DNA from: Penicillium oxalicum
Taxonomy: Eukaryota > Ascomycota > Eurotiomycetes > Eurotiales > Aspergillaceae
NCBI RefSeq assembly: GCF_001723175.1
Contig: NC_064651.1
Span: forward strand, 1,178,001 to 1,242,000
Length of the DNA stretch: 64,000 nucleotides
Reading direction: 5' to 3'
Positions 1 to 10,874 of this stretch are shown here, in pieces. The notes below the pieces were generated by a model. That model worked only from the letters and a program-made list of their open reading frames with translations. It made no database searches and had not been told where the DNA came from. Numbering within the stretch: the first letter of the stretch is position 1; the number at the start of each line of letters is the position of its first letter. Both the position numbers and the translations under genes were made by a program.

Positions 1-135
1 TGGCACAGGCGATGCCAAACGAGCTATAGATGCTTGCCTGCTCTCTGGCCCAGGAGAAGTCGATCGATATGATGAGGCTGGTATGGGCGATGATCGCTGT
101 GGATTCAACGAAGAGCCCTCGCCATTCTCTGCCAT
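1..135 (-). CDS. N-terminus of an unidentified Ser/Pro-rich protein (partial)
   Basis: A reading frame on the minus strand starts with ATG at 135 and stays open for 45 codons to the window edge. It begins MAENGEGSSLNPQRSSP and continues with repeated Ser-Pro and Arg-Ser pairs, the low-complexity composition often seen at the N-terminus of fungal regulatory or cytoskeletal proteins. The frame is too short to assign to a family. It is divergent from the transporter gene that starts at 767, so the 630 bp between them would serve both. The rest lies outside the window. It could be a chance frame, but the composition and the position upstream of a divergent gene favour a real gene. Confidence 0.45.
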   Translation of the reverse strand, partial: MAENGEGSSLNPQRSSPIPASSYRSTSPGPESRQASIARLASPVP

Positions 136-766
136 TATGGAGATGAAGTTTGCGGGGTTCCCTCTCAAAACAAGCGATTATTGGGAGACGGGCAATCTCG
201 GACGGAGCGGGCAAAGGCTTTTGTGGGAAGAACCTCGCTTGTGGAAATATGATTAGGAAACCACAAGTACGCGGCAGTCTTAACACAGGAGATTGAGACA
301 ATAAGGCTAAAATGTATGCACAAGATGAGTAGGGGCTGTGTACTGCGGCTGATCGTCAAGAGCGTTAGGGCGCCAGGAGCGTTGCACTAGTCGGCGGCTC
401 CGATGCGTGACCGCTTTGTCCACCTGATCCACTTCTGGGGATGTTTACTTTGTTTACACTGTTTGCTACTTTGACCCCTCACGTCATCGCCTGCTGCCCC
501 CCATACTTTTCCAGATAACAAAATCTATCGGAGATAACGATTTGACACCAGCGGTGAACGCAATCAATGCTCCAGGAGTTGTGAACAGAACAGCACGCCC
601 ATCTTTTACCGCCAGAATTGCTGATTTCATCTAAACTTCGCTCGCAGACTAAATTCGATTTTTAGCCTCCACCCGTGCTCATTGGCTCATCACGATTGGT
701 CTTTCCGCAGCCCTGGGAGGCACCCTGAGTGCTTGTGCTTGTGCTTGACGTAGGAGAGACTCCGCC
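136..766. promoter_or_regulatory. Intergenic region between divergent genes
   Basis: About 630 bp separate the partial minus-strand gene from the transporter start at 767. I see no convincing additional gene. The short minus frame 165-359 has no family character. The region should contain both promoters, but no clear TATA box was picked out. Confidence 0.4.
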
Positions 767-3700
767 ATGTCTCGCCGAGGCCCAAACTTCTCGACCCGCA
801 CAGCTCAAGAAGATGTCGCGCGCCTTGACCCAAGCGAATCGGAGGCCGCTGCCCCCTCGGAGCGTGGCCGTTTGTTATCATGGCCACCGACGCTTTGGTC
901 TCGGTCCCCAGGGACATCCACGGCGGAGCTGTCAAACGGCGCTGACAGGTCGATACCCTGGAATCCTTTGCAAAACATGTTCGAGTGGTGGAGCAAGAAA
1001 CCGACAGTTGAACGGGAGCAGCAGAATGATGGCGATGCCGGAAATGTCACGTTCAGTGGGCCCCTTCGAGATAATAGTGCAGATAGAAAGGATAAACCCG
1101 CACATCGGCATCGGTCGCCCGAGGAATCAAAGAAGCTTGGAACTTTCTCAGGAGTCTTCGTCCCAACCAGTTTGAATGTGCTTAGTATCCTCATGTTCCT
1201 CCGATTTGGCTTCATCTTAGGTCAAGCTGGGTTACTGGGCATGCTTGGTGATTTCTCCCTTATGTACAATCCAGGATTGCGGCCAGTATTGATAACGCTG
1301 ACTTCGTGAGGACAGGACTTCTGGTCATATCATATCTGATCAATTTGGTCACAACCATGTCTCTCTCAGCGATTGCAACAAATGGTACCGTGCGTGGCGG
1401 CGGCGCATACTACCTGATATCAAGATCTCTAGGTCCCGAGTTCGGAGGCTCGATTGGAGTGGTCTTCTACCTGGGACTTGTTTTCAACACCGGTATGAAT
1501 GCAGTTGGTCTCATTGACTGTTTCACGCAAAACTTTGGGACCCAGTCTGGCACACTCGGACATTTCCTGAAAGAGGGATTTTGGTGGCAATACCTCTGGG
1601 GAACCGTGGTCCTCGTTCTATGTACTGGTATTTGCCTGGCAGGCAGCTCTATCTTTGCCAGGGCTAGTAACGGACTTTTGGTCTTGCTGCTGATTGCTAC
1701 CTTCAGCATTCCGCTCTCTGCGGTGTTTCTGAAACCTTTCACTTCCCCTTTGGATCATATCGAATTCACGGGCCTCAGCTGGCGCACCCTTCAGGAGAAT
1801 CTAATGCCAAGATTTACTAAGGGCGCCGCTGGAAGTCAACTGAAAGGGCGAGAGAATTTTCAAGACTTGTTTGGGATTCTTTATCCTGCGACAGGGGGTA
1901 TCTTTGCGTAAGTGAGCATCGCGGTTTAGAATGCCCACTCGACATCGTGCAGTTACTAACTAGTTTCAGGGGAGCGAGTATGTCAGGAGACTTGAGAAAT
2001 CCCAGCAAATCAATTCCCAAAGGCACACTCGCGGGATTGGCGTTGACTTTCATATCTTACGTGCTCGTCATTGTAACCATGGCTGCGTCTATTCGTCGAC
2101 AGTCGCTTTACAATAACACCAACGTGATCCAAATCGTCAGTCTACATGTCTGATATCTCAAATGACCAGTCTAATGCCTCTTAGGTCAACTACTCTGATA
2201 CTGTGATTCTGATCGGAGAATTTGCGACAAGTTTCTTCTCTGCGTTGATGGGCGTCATCGGTTCTGCCAAACTTCTTCAAGCCATCGCTCGCGATAGCTT
2301 GTTACCGGGTATCAATGTCTTCGGGCGCGGATCCAAGAAGACCGACGAGCCAATTAACGCGATTATTATCACCTTCGTCTTCGCCCAGCTCACAATGTTG
2401 TTCGACATTAATCAGATCGCATCCTTTGTCACCATGACCTATCTGATGACCTTCCTCGTCACAAATTTGGCATGTTTCCTGCTTAAAATCGGCTCTGCTC
2501 CCAACTTCCGGCCATCCTTTCACTACTTTAACTGGCATACTGCGGCACTTGGTACGCTCGTCAGTGGAATTAGCATGTTCTTTGTCGATGGGTTGTACGC
2601 CACTGGATGCGTTGGCATCCTCCTCATGCTCTTCCTCCTGATCCATTACTCGTCACCCCCCAAGGCATGGGGCGATGTCAGTCAAAGCCTCATCTATCAT
2701 CAAGTCCGCAAATACTTGCTTCGGCTCAAGCAAGAGCATGTCAAGTTCTGGCGACCACAGATTCTTCTTTTTGTCAGTGACCTTGATCGACAATACAAAA
2801 TGGTGTCGTTTTGCAACTCGCTCAAGAAGGGGGCTTTGTTTGTTCTGGGCCATGTCCTTGTGACAGACGACTTCTCGTCAGCCGTCCCAGAAGCCCGACG
2901 GCAGCAGAGCGTTTGGACAAAGCTGGTTGAGTTCTCCAAAATCAAAGCCTTTGTGAATGTGGCTATCTCTCCAGCAGCAGAATGGGGCATACGGAATGTT
3001 GTTCTGAACTCCGGATTGGGAGGAATGAGACCGAATATTGTCGTGATTGATCAATTTCGCGAGGACCAGTCACTGGTGGAAACATTATCAAGTGGAACCA
3101 CTCGCCGGGAGTCCTTAAAGTCGCGACGTCGATCGTCACTTGGAAACTCACATGATGAGACATATTGTGAGTCTGACTCACAAAGTAAGGGCATGAGCAG
3201 CCAAAGCTACGTGACTATACTCGAGGATCTCTTATTCAATCTTCGCATCAACGTCGCTGTCGCCAAAGGATTCGAAGACTTGGAACTGCCAGGTTCCCAC
3301 GACGGTTTCTCCAAGAAATTTATCGATCTCTGGCCTATACAGATGTCTGCCGAGATTGGTGCGGATAGTGAAAGCAAGCAAAATGTGCTCACCACCAACT
3401 TCGACACCTATACACTCATCTTACAGCTGGGCTGCATTCTGAACACCGTCCCTTCATGGAAAAGAGCCTACAGGCTGCGGGTGCGGGTGCTGTGTTTGTA
3501 GAGTATGAGACCGACGTGGATGATGAGCGGGGCCGAGTGGAAGCTCTGCTCGAGAAACTGCGCGCGATTGAAGCAGAAGTGCTAGTCTTTTGGTTAGCTT
3601 GTGGTGACATCCACACGTATCGCGTCATTGTGAATGGCGACACGTCACCTGAAATGGCCCTTGCACGGGACAGTGTTCACTCGGTTCTGAAGGATGAAGA

Positions 3701-4798
3701 GTGGTGGCAAGGCCTTCTAGGAGCACGCAACGCGCCTCGGCACTTGCCAGAGCGAAGTGAGGACGGCGAGGAAGTACCGCGGCTGGATCGAACATTGACG
3801 TGGCAGGGTCCCGCAAGCGTGGAAAGCGAAAACAAGTATCTGAAGCAACGCGTGAAGGGCTTGAGAGAGCTCATTCAACGCCGCAGGCAGTCGGTCTCGA
3901 GCTTCAGAACCTTGGGTAATGTGAATTTGGGCATGAAAACCCACCCCTGCTGGATGCATTTGTCGACTACGATGGCGATCGTGACAGTAGCGAAAGCAGC
4001 GACGACAGTGACCTGGAGCCCTACGTTAGCGACTCGGAGGTTGATGAAGCAGATGATGAACGAGAAGATGGCGATAGCAGTGAAGGGGGAGATGCATCGT
4101 CACCTGAACGCTCACGCACCACTCCAAGGGAACGCAGTGAAAGGCTCGATAGAAGTTCGGGCAGTCCAGGTGGCAGCCCAGGTAGCAGCCCATTCACTCG
4201 ACCCCCAGTGCGATCGAGCGTTACCAGCAATGTCGTTCCCACATCCGATCAGCTCGTCCCTTCCCTCGTCACCTCTAGTGACAGTTCTTCGAAACAGCCA
4301 ACAGCACCTGGAGCTCGCCCCGCCGTCAGCCGTTCGGCCTCAAGCAAGCGCTTCAGCTCTGCTCCCATTCCCGAAGCAAAGGTTGTCACTGAAGAGGGAG
4401 CGGGCCCGTCCATCATGTTCGCCGCCAGCGCATCTCCTCCTCGGTTCACACAAAAGCTCGACTCTATTTATGCTCGGCGTGCATCTCCAGTGTCGTCGGG
4501 CCCAGCTGTCGCTCAGAGTAACGCTACTGCGTCAGGGTTCCCGGGGCCAGCGTCTGTCTCGCTGTCCTTCAACGATCTTCCCAGTCGCGCCCAGCATTTG
4601 ATCCTGAATGAACTCATGCGACAACACAGTGAGCAAACTGCGGTCATCTTCACAACACTACCGACTCCTAGTCATGGGACATCACAAAGTGACGATGAGA
4701 GTGCTTCGTACTTGAGTGATCTTGAGGTACTGTGGCAAGGCCTACCGCCGTGTTTGTTGGTGCATAGCAATAGCATGACCGTCACGATGAATCTGTGA
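767..4798 (+). CDS. VHC1: Vacuolar cation-chloride cotransporter (SLC12/Vhc1 family), two apparent frameshifts
   Basis: This encodes a Na/K/Cl-cotransporter-type (APC superfamily, SLC12) membrane protein of about 1,284 residues; the yeast orthologue Vhc1 sits in the vacuolar membrane. Exons are 767-1247, 1316-1907, 1970-2135 and 2185-4798. Splicing joins GQAGLLGMLG to LLVISYLINL, and GIFA to GASMSGDLRNP. The core has the family signatures GTFSGVFVPTSLNVLSI, NGTVRGGGAYYLISRSLGPE and a long run of membrane segments, followed by the hydrophilic C-terminal domain (FVEYETDVDDERGRVEALLE) and an acidic Ser-rich tail. Two net one-base losses break the last exon: one near 3477-3494 and one in a CCCC run at 3944-3947. 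Protein character continues perfectly in the next frame after each break. As written the protein would stop at 3501. Family assignment is sure; whether the breaks are real is not. Confidence 0.9.
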
Positions 4799-6188
4799 TG
4801 GATGAACAGTCTTAGAATTAATCACATACTGCATCTTTTCATAGAATGTCGACCTGATCAAAAAAGGAAATTTCAATAAGTAAGGTACAGGGAGCAATTC
4901 ATAGGTTTGCAGACTCGTCTCGCTGGAGGTTGTCTTTTCCCCGCCTCAGGCATTTCATGCTTCATGTGACCATGTCTGGCGAACATCACGAGTGATTTCT
5001 CAGACTTTACACGCATGGAAATAACATCCTTGTCAATACACCGTCCAATTTCTTGAGACTAATTCTGGCTTCGTCTGTATTTAGTGCTATCCACCCCAGC
5101 AGGAGCCATGCAGTGCCCTCTCCTCGTGCAGCAGTGATCTTCAGGGCCATTACTTGAACCAGGATCATCCGCTGGCACTGGAGGAACGTCAGGGCCCAAG
5201 AGCACGCCGCTGGACTGGCATCCACACGCCATCATGCCGTTGAGGCTCTGTGTGATGGCAGACACAGAAAAGCTTATTTATCCCACCCTCTCTTGAATGC
5301 GCTCTGATACCTCTCATGGACTGAAATCCTCCGGAGTTGCAGTTCAATGCTTACGCTCCACCTTAACCGGGATTAAGTCATTAGACACTCAGCGGTCGTT
5401 GTGTCGCAGCACGCACTTTTCAGCCAATTGCAAGTCCCATAGCGACCGAGAAACCCCCGAGGCCCAGTCTACTACATATCTGTGCAACACTCTAATTAAG
5501 ATAACAAAAAAAGGACTGCTTGATAGAGTCGGACCGCCGTTGAGCTTGAAAAACGGGTCCGAAGACCAGGCGGAGAAATGGAACTCCTGTGATTGGGCCA
5601 CTGCGGAACGACTCATTGATTCCGGTCTCGTCTCGAATCGATTGATTAGTCTTTTCATTCGATTCGAGACTGGCAGGAACCCTCCTGTACGATGATGCAG
5701 CTCTCCTGCACAAATCCCAGAGATGGTTAGTGTGGCTGTGTCACTGCAGAAAAAAGCGTCAGCCGCGTGTGCTCGACACTACTTCGTATATCAGAGCACT
5801 CTTTTGGGGGATATGTTCGTGGCCCATAGTCTCCCTGAAGAGAAGAATCAACTCTCTCTCTCTTCGAACAGACCAGAACTTGGATCGAGAAACCGTCCTG
5901 GCTCAGTTTCCCCTGAGAGTCTCCGCGCCCTCCCCCACTTTGACCCATCCATCTATCCACATTCTCGAGTCCCTTGATTTTGATTACATATTCTGGACTT
6001 CTGTATTGTTGTCCACTGCACCCTTTTTTTTCCCGGAACAAGAGTGGAGTTCTACCATGATCTCGTCTTAGGCGCGATTCTTTGTTGGTCACCCCTTACA
6101 TTTTCAATCGGTGCCTTTCGGCCTAATTGCGAATCCCTTCCTCCACCATCCCCCTCCTCAGACCCTCAACCCACTCTCCTATCCGACA
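4799..6188. other. Intergenic region, VHC1 3' flank and ERG12 promoter/leader
   Basis: There are 1.39 kb between two tandem genes. The open frames here (for example 5297-5695) show no family character. The one structured item is a perfect 12-bp inverted repeat at 5630-5670, listed separately. The last 150 bp before 6189 are pyrimidine-rich, as in fungal 5' leaders. Confidence 0.4.
5630..5670. repeat. Perfect 12-bp inverted repeat
   Basis: Bases 5630-5641 (gtctcgaatcga) are exactly complementary in reverse to 5659-5670 (tcgattcgagac), with a 17-base spacer. It could form a hairpin or bind a dimeric protein. It lies about 520 bp upstream of the mevalonate kinase ATG. Confidence 0.6.
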
Positions 6189-7795
6189 ATGCCCGTCAAC
6201 GGCGCTCATCGTCGCAATGGCAGCGTGAGACGCGCAAGCTCGCAAAAAAACCAGCGGCGTCCGATTGCGCATTTCGACCTCGATCCCGAATTACCTGACC
6301 GGTCCCTGGTCAATGGGAACGGCAGCGGCAACGGCAACGACCCAGACTCTCTCGACCATTCGTCCGATAACAGCAACGCCGCCACTTCTCAGAACCACAA
6401 CGGCACGAACAAACGTCGACCAAACATGCCACGCAAAGCATCCTCACCGATGGCGCCCGCCTTTATGGTGTCGGCGCCAGGCAAGGTCATTGTATTTGGC
6501 GAACATGCTGTGGTTCACGGCAAAGCCGCTTTAGCAGCCGCGATCTCTCTTCGCTCCTATCTTCTCGTAACAACGCTCTCCAAGTCACATCGTACGATAA
6601 CGTTGAATTTTCGCGACCTGGGATTGAATCACACGTGGGACATCGACACCCTGCCTTGGAACGTCTTCCATCAGCCATCTAAGAAGAAGTTCTACTATGA
6701 TCTGGTCACGGAGCTCGACCCTGAATTGGTCGATGCCATTCAACCCCATCTTGAGCCCGTCTCGAGACATCTCCCGGAAGATCAGCGCAAGATTCATGTC
6801 CGTTCCGCATCATCCTTCCTCTATCTCTTCCTTTCGCTCGGTTCTCCGCAAAGTCCCGGCGCCATCTACACCCTGCGTTCGACCATTCCTACGGGAGCCG
6901 GCCTCGGCAGCAGTGCCAGCGTGTGTGTATGCTTGAGTGCGGCGCTGCTTCTGCAAATCCGCACGTTGGCAGGGCCACATCCAGATCAACCGCCGGAGGA
7001 GGCAGAGACACAGATTGAGCGCATCAACCGCTGGGCCTTTGTGGGTGAGATGTGTATTCACGGAAACCCCAGTGGCGTGGACAACACGGTTGCATCTGGG
7101 GGCAAGGCGGTGATCTTCAAGCGGCCGGATTATCTCAAGCCCTCGATTGTCATTCCTATCCCTCAATTCCCTGAACTGCCTCTCTTGCTCGTCGACACGC
7201 GGCAGTCTCGTTCGACCATGACCGAGGTCGCGAAAGTGGGCGAGTTAAAGAAAGCGCACCCCGTGGTGACGGAGTCCATCTTGAATGCCATTGACCAGGT
7301 GACCTGCTCCGCGCAGCGTCTGCTCGAGGAACCCGACTTTGTGGGCGATTCAAAGGAGACTCTGGCTCATTTCGGTACTCTCATCCGCATCAACCACGGG
7401 TTCCTTGTCTCCCTGGGTGTCTCGCATCCCCGCCTCGAGCGTATCCGTGAGCTTGTTGACTATGCCGATAGGGTTGGACCAAGTTGACCGGTGCTGGTGG
7501 CGGCGGCTGTGCCATGACCCTCCTCCGACCAGACATTCAACCGGAAGTCGTTCGTGACTTGGAACAGAAGCTCGACAGTGAGGGATTCACCAAGTACGAG
7601 ACGACCCTCGGCGGTCGTGGTATTGGAGTCCTGTACCCTGCGGTGCTGCGCACAGGCTCTGATGAAGAGGGCGGTGTGGAGATCGATCAGCAAAAGTTCG
7701 AGAATGCCGAGGGCCCTGAGGGCATTGAAGAGCTCGTAGGGGTCGGGTATCACGAACACCGCGAGGGTTGGAAGTTCTGGGAACGTGCCACATAA
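6189..7795 (+). CDS. ERG12: Mevalonate kinase, one apparent frameshift near the C-terminus
   Basis: This GHMP-family kinase phosphorylates mevalonate with ATP, an early step to isoprenoids and ergosterol. There is a single exon. An upstream in-frame ATG at 6111 exists, but the ATG at 6189 (MPVNGAHRRNG) is preferred. A low-complexity N-terminal extension (NGNGSGNGND) precedes the catalytic core. The core shows motif 1 SAPGKVIVFGEHAVVHGK, the ATP loop PTGAGLGSSASVCV, the catalytic-Asp region HGNPSGVDNTVASGGKA and motif 3 KLTGAGGGGCAMTLL. Motif 3 lies in a different frame: the main frame ends with a TGA at 7485-7487 after DYADRVGPS, while WTKLTGAGGGGC continues in the next frame to the TAA at 7793. 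The usual family text at this point is VGWTKLTG, so loss of one unit of a TGGA-TGGA tandem would explain the break. Length after restoration is about 535 residues. Confidence 0.93.
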
Positions 7796-8545
7796 TGTGT
7801 CATTGAAGTCGACTAGTGCTGCACCTCTTCCTAAGGGGAATTTCTAACGGCTCCACAAAACGAATGAACCAACTCTGCTCTATGACCGCTCATTCTGGCG
7901 CCCTCAACGGACGCGAGATCAGGCACTTGTGGCTGAGACCTTGACAAGGCTGGTTTGCTAGCAGGGGAAGGATTCATCCTGTCTTGGCGCCTCCACAATT
8001 TATATTTCTTTCTTTGCACACATTCACAATGTCTTAGATTTAAGCAATTTTTTTGTTACGATTTGTTGACTTCAGGATTGATGCGCGCTGCGAATGGATC
8101 GAATGTTTGTGCAGGGCTGTGTCGTTTATCTCAGCAAACACTTTTTATTATGGTTCCTACTGCTTCACCTTGTGTTTTCCACGTCGATCTTATTTCAGGC
8201 ACGAGCATGATCAGCGGGTGTGTCTGATGGGTACTGAAGGGCTGCTACTTATTCCATACAATACCTAATATAGAGGTTGACAAAGTCACCTCGAGTCAAG
8301 TTTGTTGTTTGACCCTCGTGAGGAATTTCAGACAAGCCACCTTTTTCTACTTTGTAATCAGCTTGCTTCTCATCATCAAGCACTAAAAGGGACACGCCAA
8401 TCGCCGAGTCACAGTCCACATCATTTGCCGACCTACTCGCTCGTAACAGTGTTACAAATGGCTGGATTATGGGCACAAGGGAGACTAAATCCCGCCTTGA
8501 ATCAGACATGCGGATCGTGAAGGAGCCCATCCCAGTCCCATCATG
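7796..8545. other. Intergenic region between convergent genes
   Basis: This 750-bp stretch holds the 3' flanks of mevalonate kinase (plus) and the Zn2Cys6 regulator (minus). It is AT-richer than the genes. No further gene is supported; the short frames have no recognisable composition. Confidence 0.4.
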
Positions 8546-10874
8546 CTATCCCATCGTCGTCTCCCAGCCATTCTCAATCATTACGTCAACCCAGTACGTC
8601 TCCGATTGACCCGCATCCATCCGCCTCCAGACCTCTTTCACAAGTTGCACACACACGTGGATCGGTTTTGGCGGCAACACATGCAAAAAGGACGAGAGAC
8701 GACCAAGAATGAATCGCCGCGTTTGTGATATCTTGATGGCTTCCATTGAGATGCTGGGTATTTCTGGGGGAGATTCGCCGCCGTCATCGTCACCGGGAGA
8801 AGGGGAAAGCGGATCTAGTGTGGTTGTTTGTAATGAAGATGATGTCTTTGGAAGTCGGAGCTCGCTGCAAGATGCGACGAGGAGAAAAGGTTGAAGACAG
8901 CGGGTTCGGGACTCGATTGGAATGGTTTTCAAGCGGGAGAGAGTTGTGAGGGCGAATTCGGTGAGCCATTGGTCGCGAAGGTGGTCAGAGGATGGGGGAG
9001 CGGATGAGATGGGGATGTGAGAAGGGCGAGGTGATGTGAAGCGCTGACGGGGAGGCATTGGTGTATATTGCGGATGAGAGGGAAATTGGGGATGAGTCGC
9101 TTCTGTGCTGGGGCTGTGGCCGTCGGATTCAGGAAAGAGATTCACGCTGTGGAGGTCAATGGGGAAGAAAGGATCGTAAAAGATCGAAGAATTCATGCTG
9201 GTGTGCGAGGAATCTTCTGTGGTAGGAAGACGATTGCGCAGCAAATCTGGAAAGACTCGATAGAGCTGCATCAGCCCTGTGCAGCGGTATACTTCGGCCA
9301 TTGTGACCAGATGCCAAACCGGGGTCTCTTCGTCGCCGGGACTGACGATCTCGGCTTCAGACGGATGGACCAATTCCAAGAGTCGTTGTTCGAGCTCTTG
9401 AGCCTCTTGAATGGCCTGTTGTGCACGGGTGATTTCGTCCTGTGAGGTGAATTGTCGTGCGCGAATGCGCTTTCGCTCGCGGCGGACCAGTCGGCCGACT
9501 TCTTGCACGGTGAACTGGGTATCTCTTGCAATGCCGGTCCATGGATGAGGGATACGTTGGAGAACGAAGGCTTCATCCAAGGAGAATGAACCCGAGCTCT
9601 CTAATACGGTCATCGATTCTTTATCTGTAACGAATGAGAGCAGCATCTCCCAGTAGATGAGGGCTTCTTTGAAAAACCGAAAGTTGTTGCTGGCTCTTTT
9701 TGCGCCGCCGGAATGCATACTCTCGGGCGATGACTCCAAGCTGTTGAGATGTTTCCGAAGAAGATTGAAGAAGGAAACGCCCAGATCTTTGGGGTCGTGC
9801 CAACTCGCCGTCTGACCCAGCATGAGCAAGGCCAACAGAGACTTGTCATCCATGACTGCCTCTTGAGTGATGATATCGACCGCTTCGCCGCGCAATTTCC
9901 GTCCCATTGGGCCAAACTGTGGAAAGTCGCTGACTAGTGTAGCTGCAGCCATGCTCTGCATAGTTCGGCACATGGCTAACGATGAGCCCCAGAGTCGAGA
10001 GACGGTGGTGCGGAACGGGTTCATTTGGCTGTCATAACTGGAGAACAGAGCTGCGACTTCTTTAAAGTAATACTCAATAAGTGTCCAGGAAGGGTTGTTG
10101 AGAGATCGAAATATTGTCGCAGAATCCCTCATTGTCGGTCGTTGCGATTGTGCAGAGGGACAGCTGCGTACAATGGCAGACGGTGCGAAGTCACGAAAGA
10201 CACCTCTCCCCCTTCCATCACTAGAGGTCACTGTCTCAGCCGGTTCGATCGAAGCGAGAAAATGGGACATGTCCTCCGCTGTACCAAGCGGAAGGTCAAA
10301 ATGATTCGAATTTTGATCCCGTGAGAATGGAGATGGAGAGGAAGTTGCCGCCATTGGGAACGGGGGGCACAGATCTGATAGATTTAGCAACAGCCCATCA
10401 CCCGATAAATCCCAAAGACGGTCGCCCATTGCATTTGACGCATCAATGCTGTGTTCTGACTGCGGCGGTCTTTGCGAAGAACCAGGATCAGACTCGATCA
10501 CCGGCGGTCCGTCCTCATTTTGGGGCGATAATGAAGGCCGGCATGGCTTGGTCAATGCTGCTGGGCTAGCCACTTGACCATCTGAACTCGCACTTGGGCT
10601 CTGCTGCTCGTGCTGAGTGACCCATCGAAGGGATTGAACGTAGCCTGGGCAGCGCACTCCTAGACGAATACAACGGCTACACTGAGGCTTTTCTTCTCCA
10701 CATTTGACCTGCTCGATCACTCTGTGGTTAGATCAGATCGGGGCAACAGTCTAAGAGAGAAGATGAATCGGGAAAACACCTCGATTCGGACATCTCATTT
10801 GCGGAGTCGAGGGCACTGACTCGTTTGCTTTTGCATCTGGCACAGCCGTTTCGAGATTTCTTGACCCTCCGCAT
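8546..10874 (-). CDS. Zn2Cys6 fungal transcription factor with C-terminal Fungal_trans_2-like domain
   Basis: This is a nuclear regulator of unknown target. Exons on the minus strand are 10874-10821 and 10708-8546, with a 112-bp intron (10820-10709). Translation from ATG 10874 gives MRRVKKSRNGCARCKSKR, and the join to VKCGEEKPQCSRCIRL completes a canonical C-x2-C-x6-C, C-x2-C binuclear zinc cluster; an in-frame stop precedes this ATG. The intron cuts the cluster. A Ser/Pro-rich linker follows (residues about 45-180), then a helical region (about 210-470) of the kind found in Ugl/Arg regulators and the PF11951 group. The protein ends WVDVMIENGWETTMG; total length 738 residues. It is divergent from the DUF924 gene and convergent with ERG12. 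There is no evidence on what it regulates; a link to ERG12 would be speculation. Confidence 0.85.

Noticed and set aside
5297..5695. 132-codon plus frame between VHC1 and ERG12
   Set aside because: No family character; it crosses the inverted repeat and looks like intergenic sequence.
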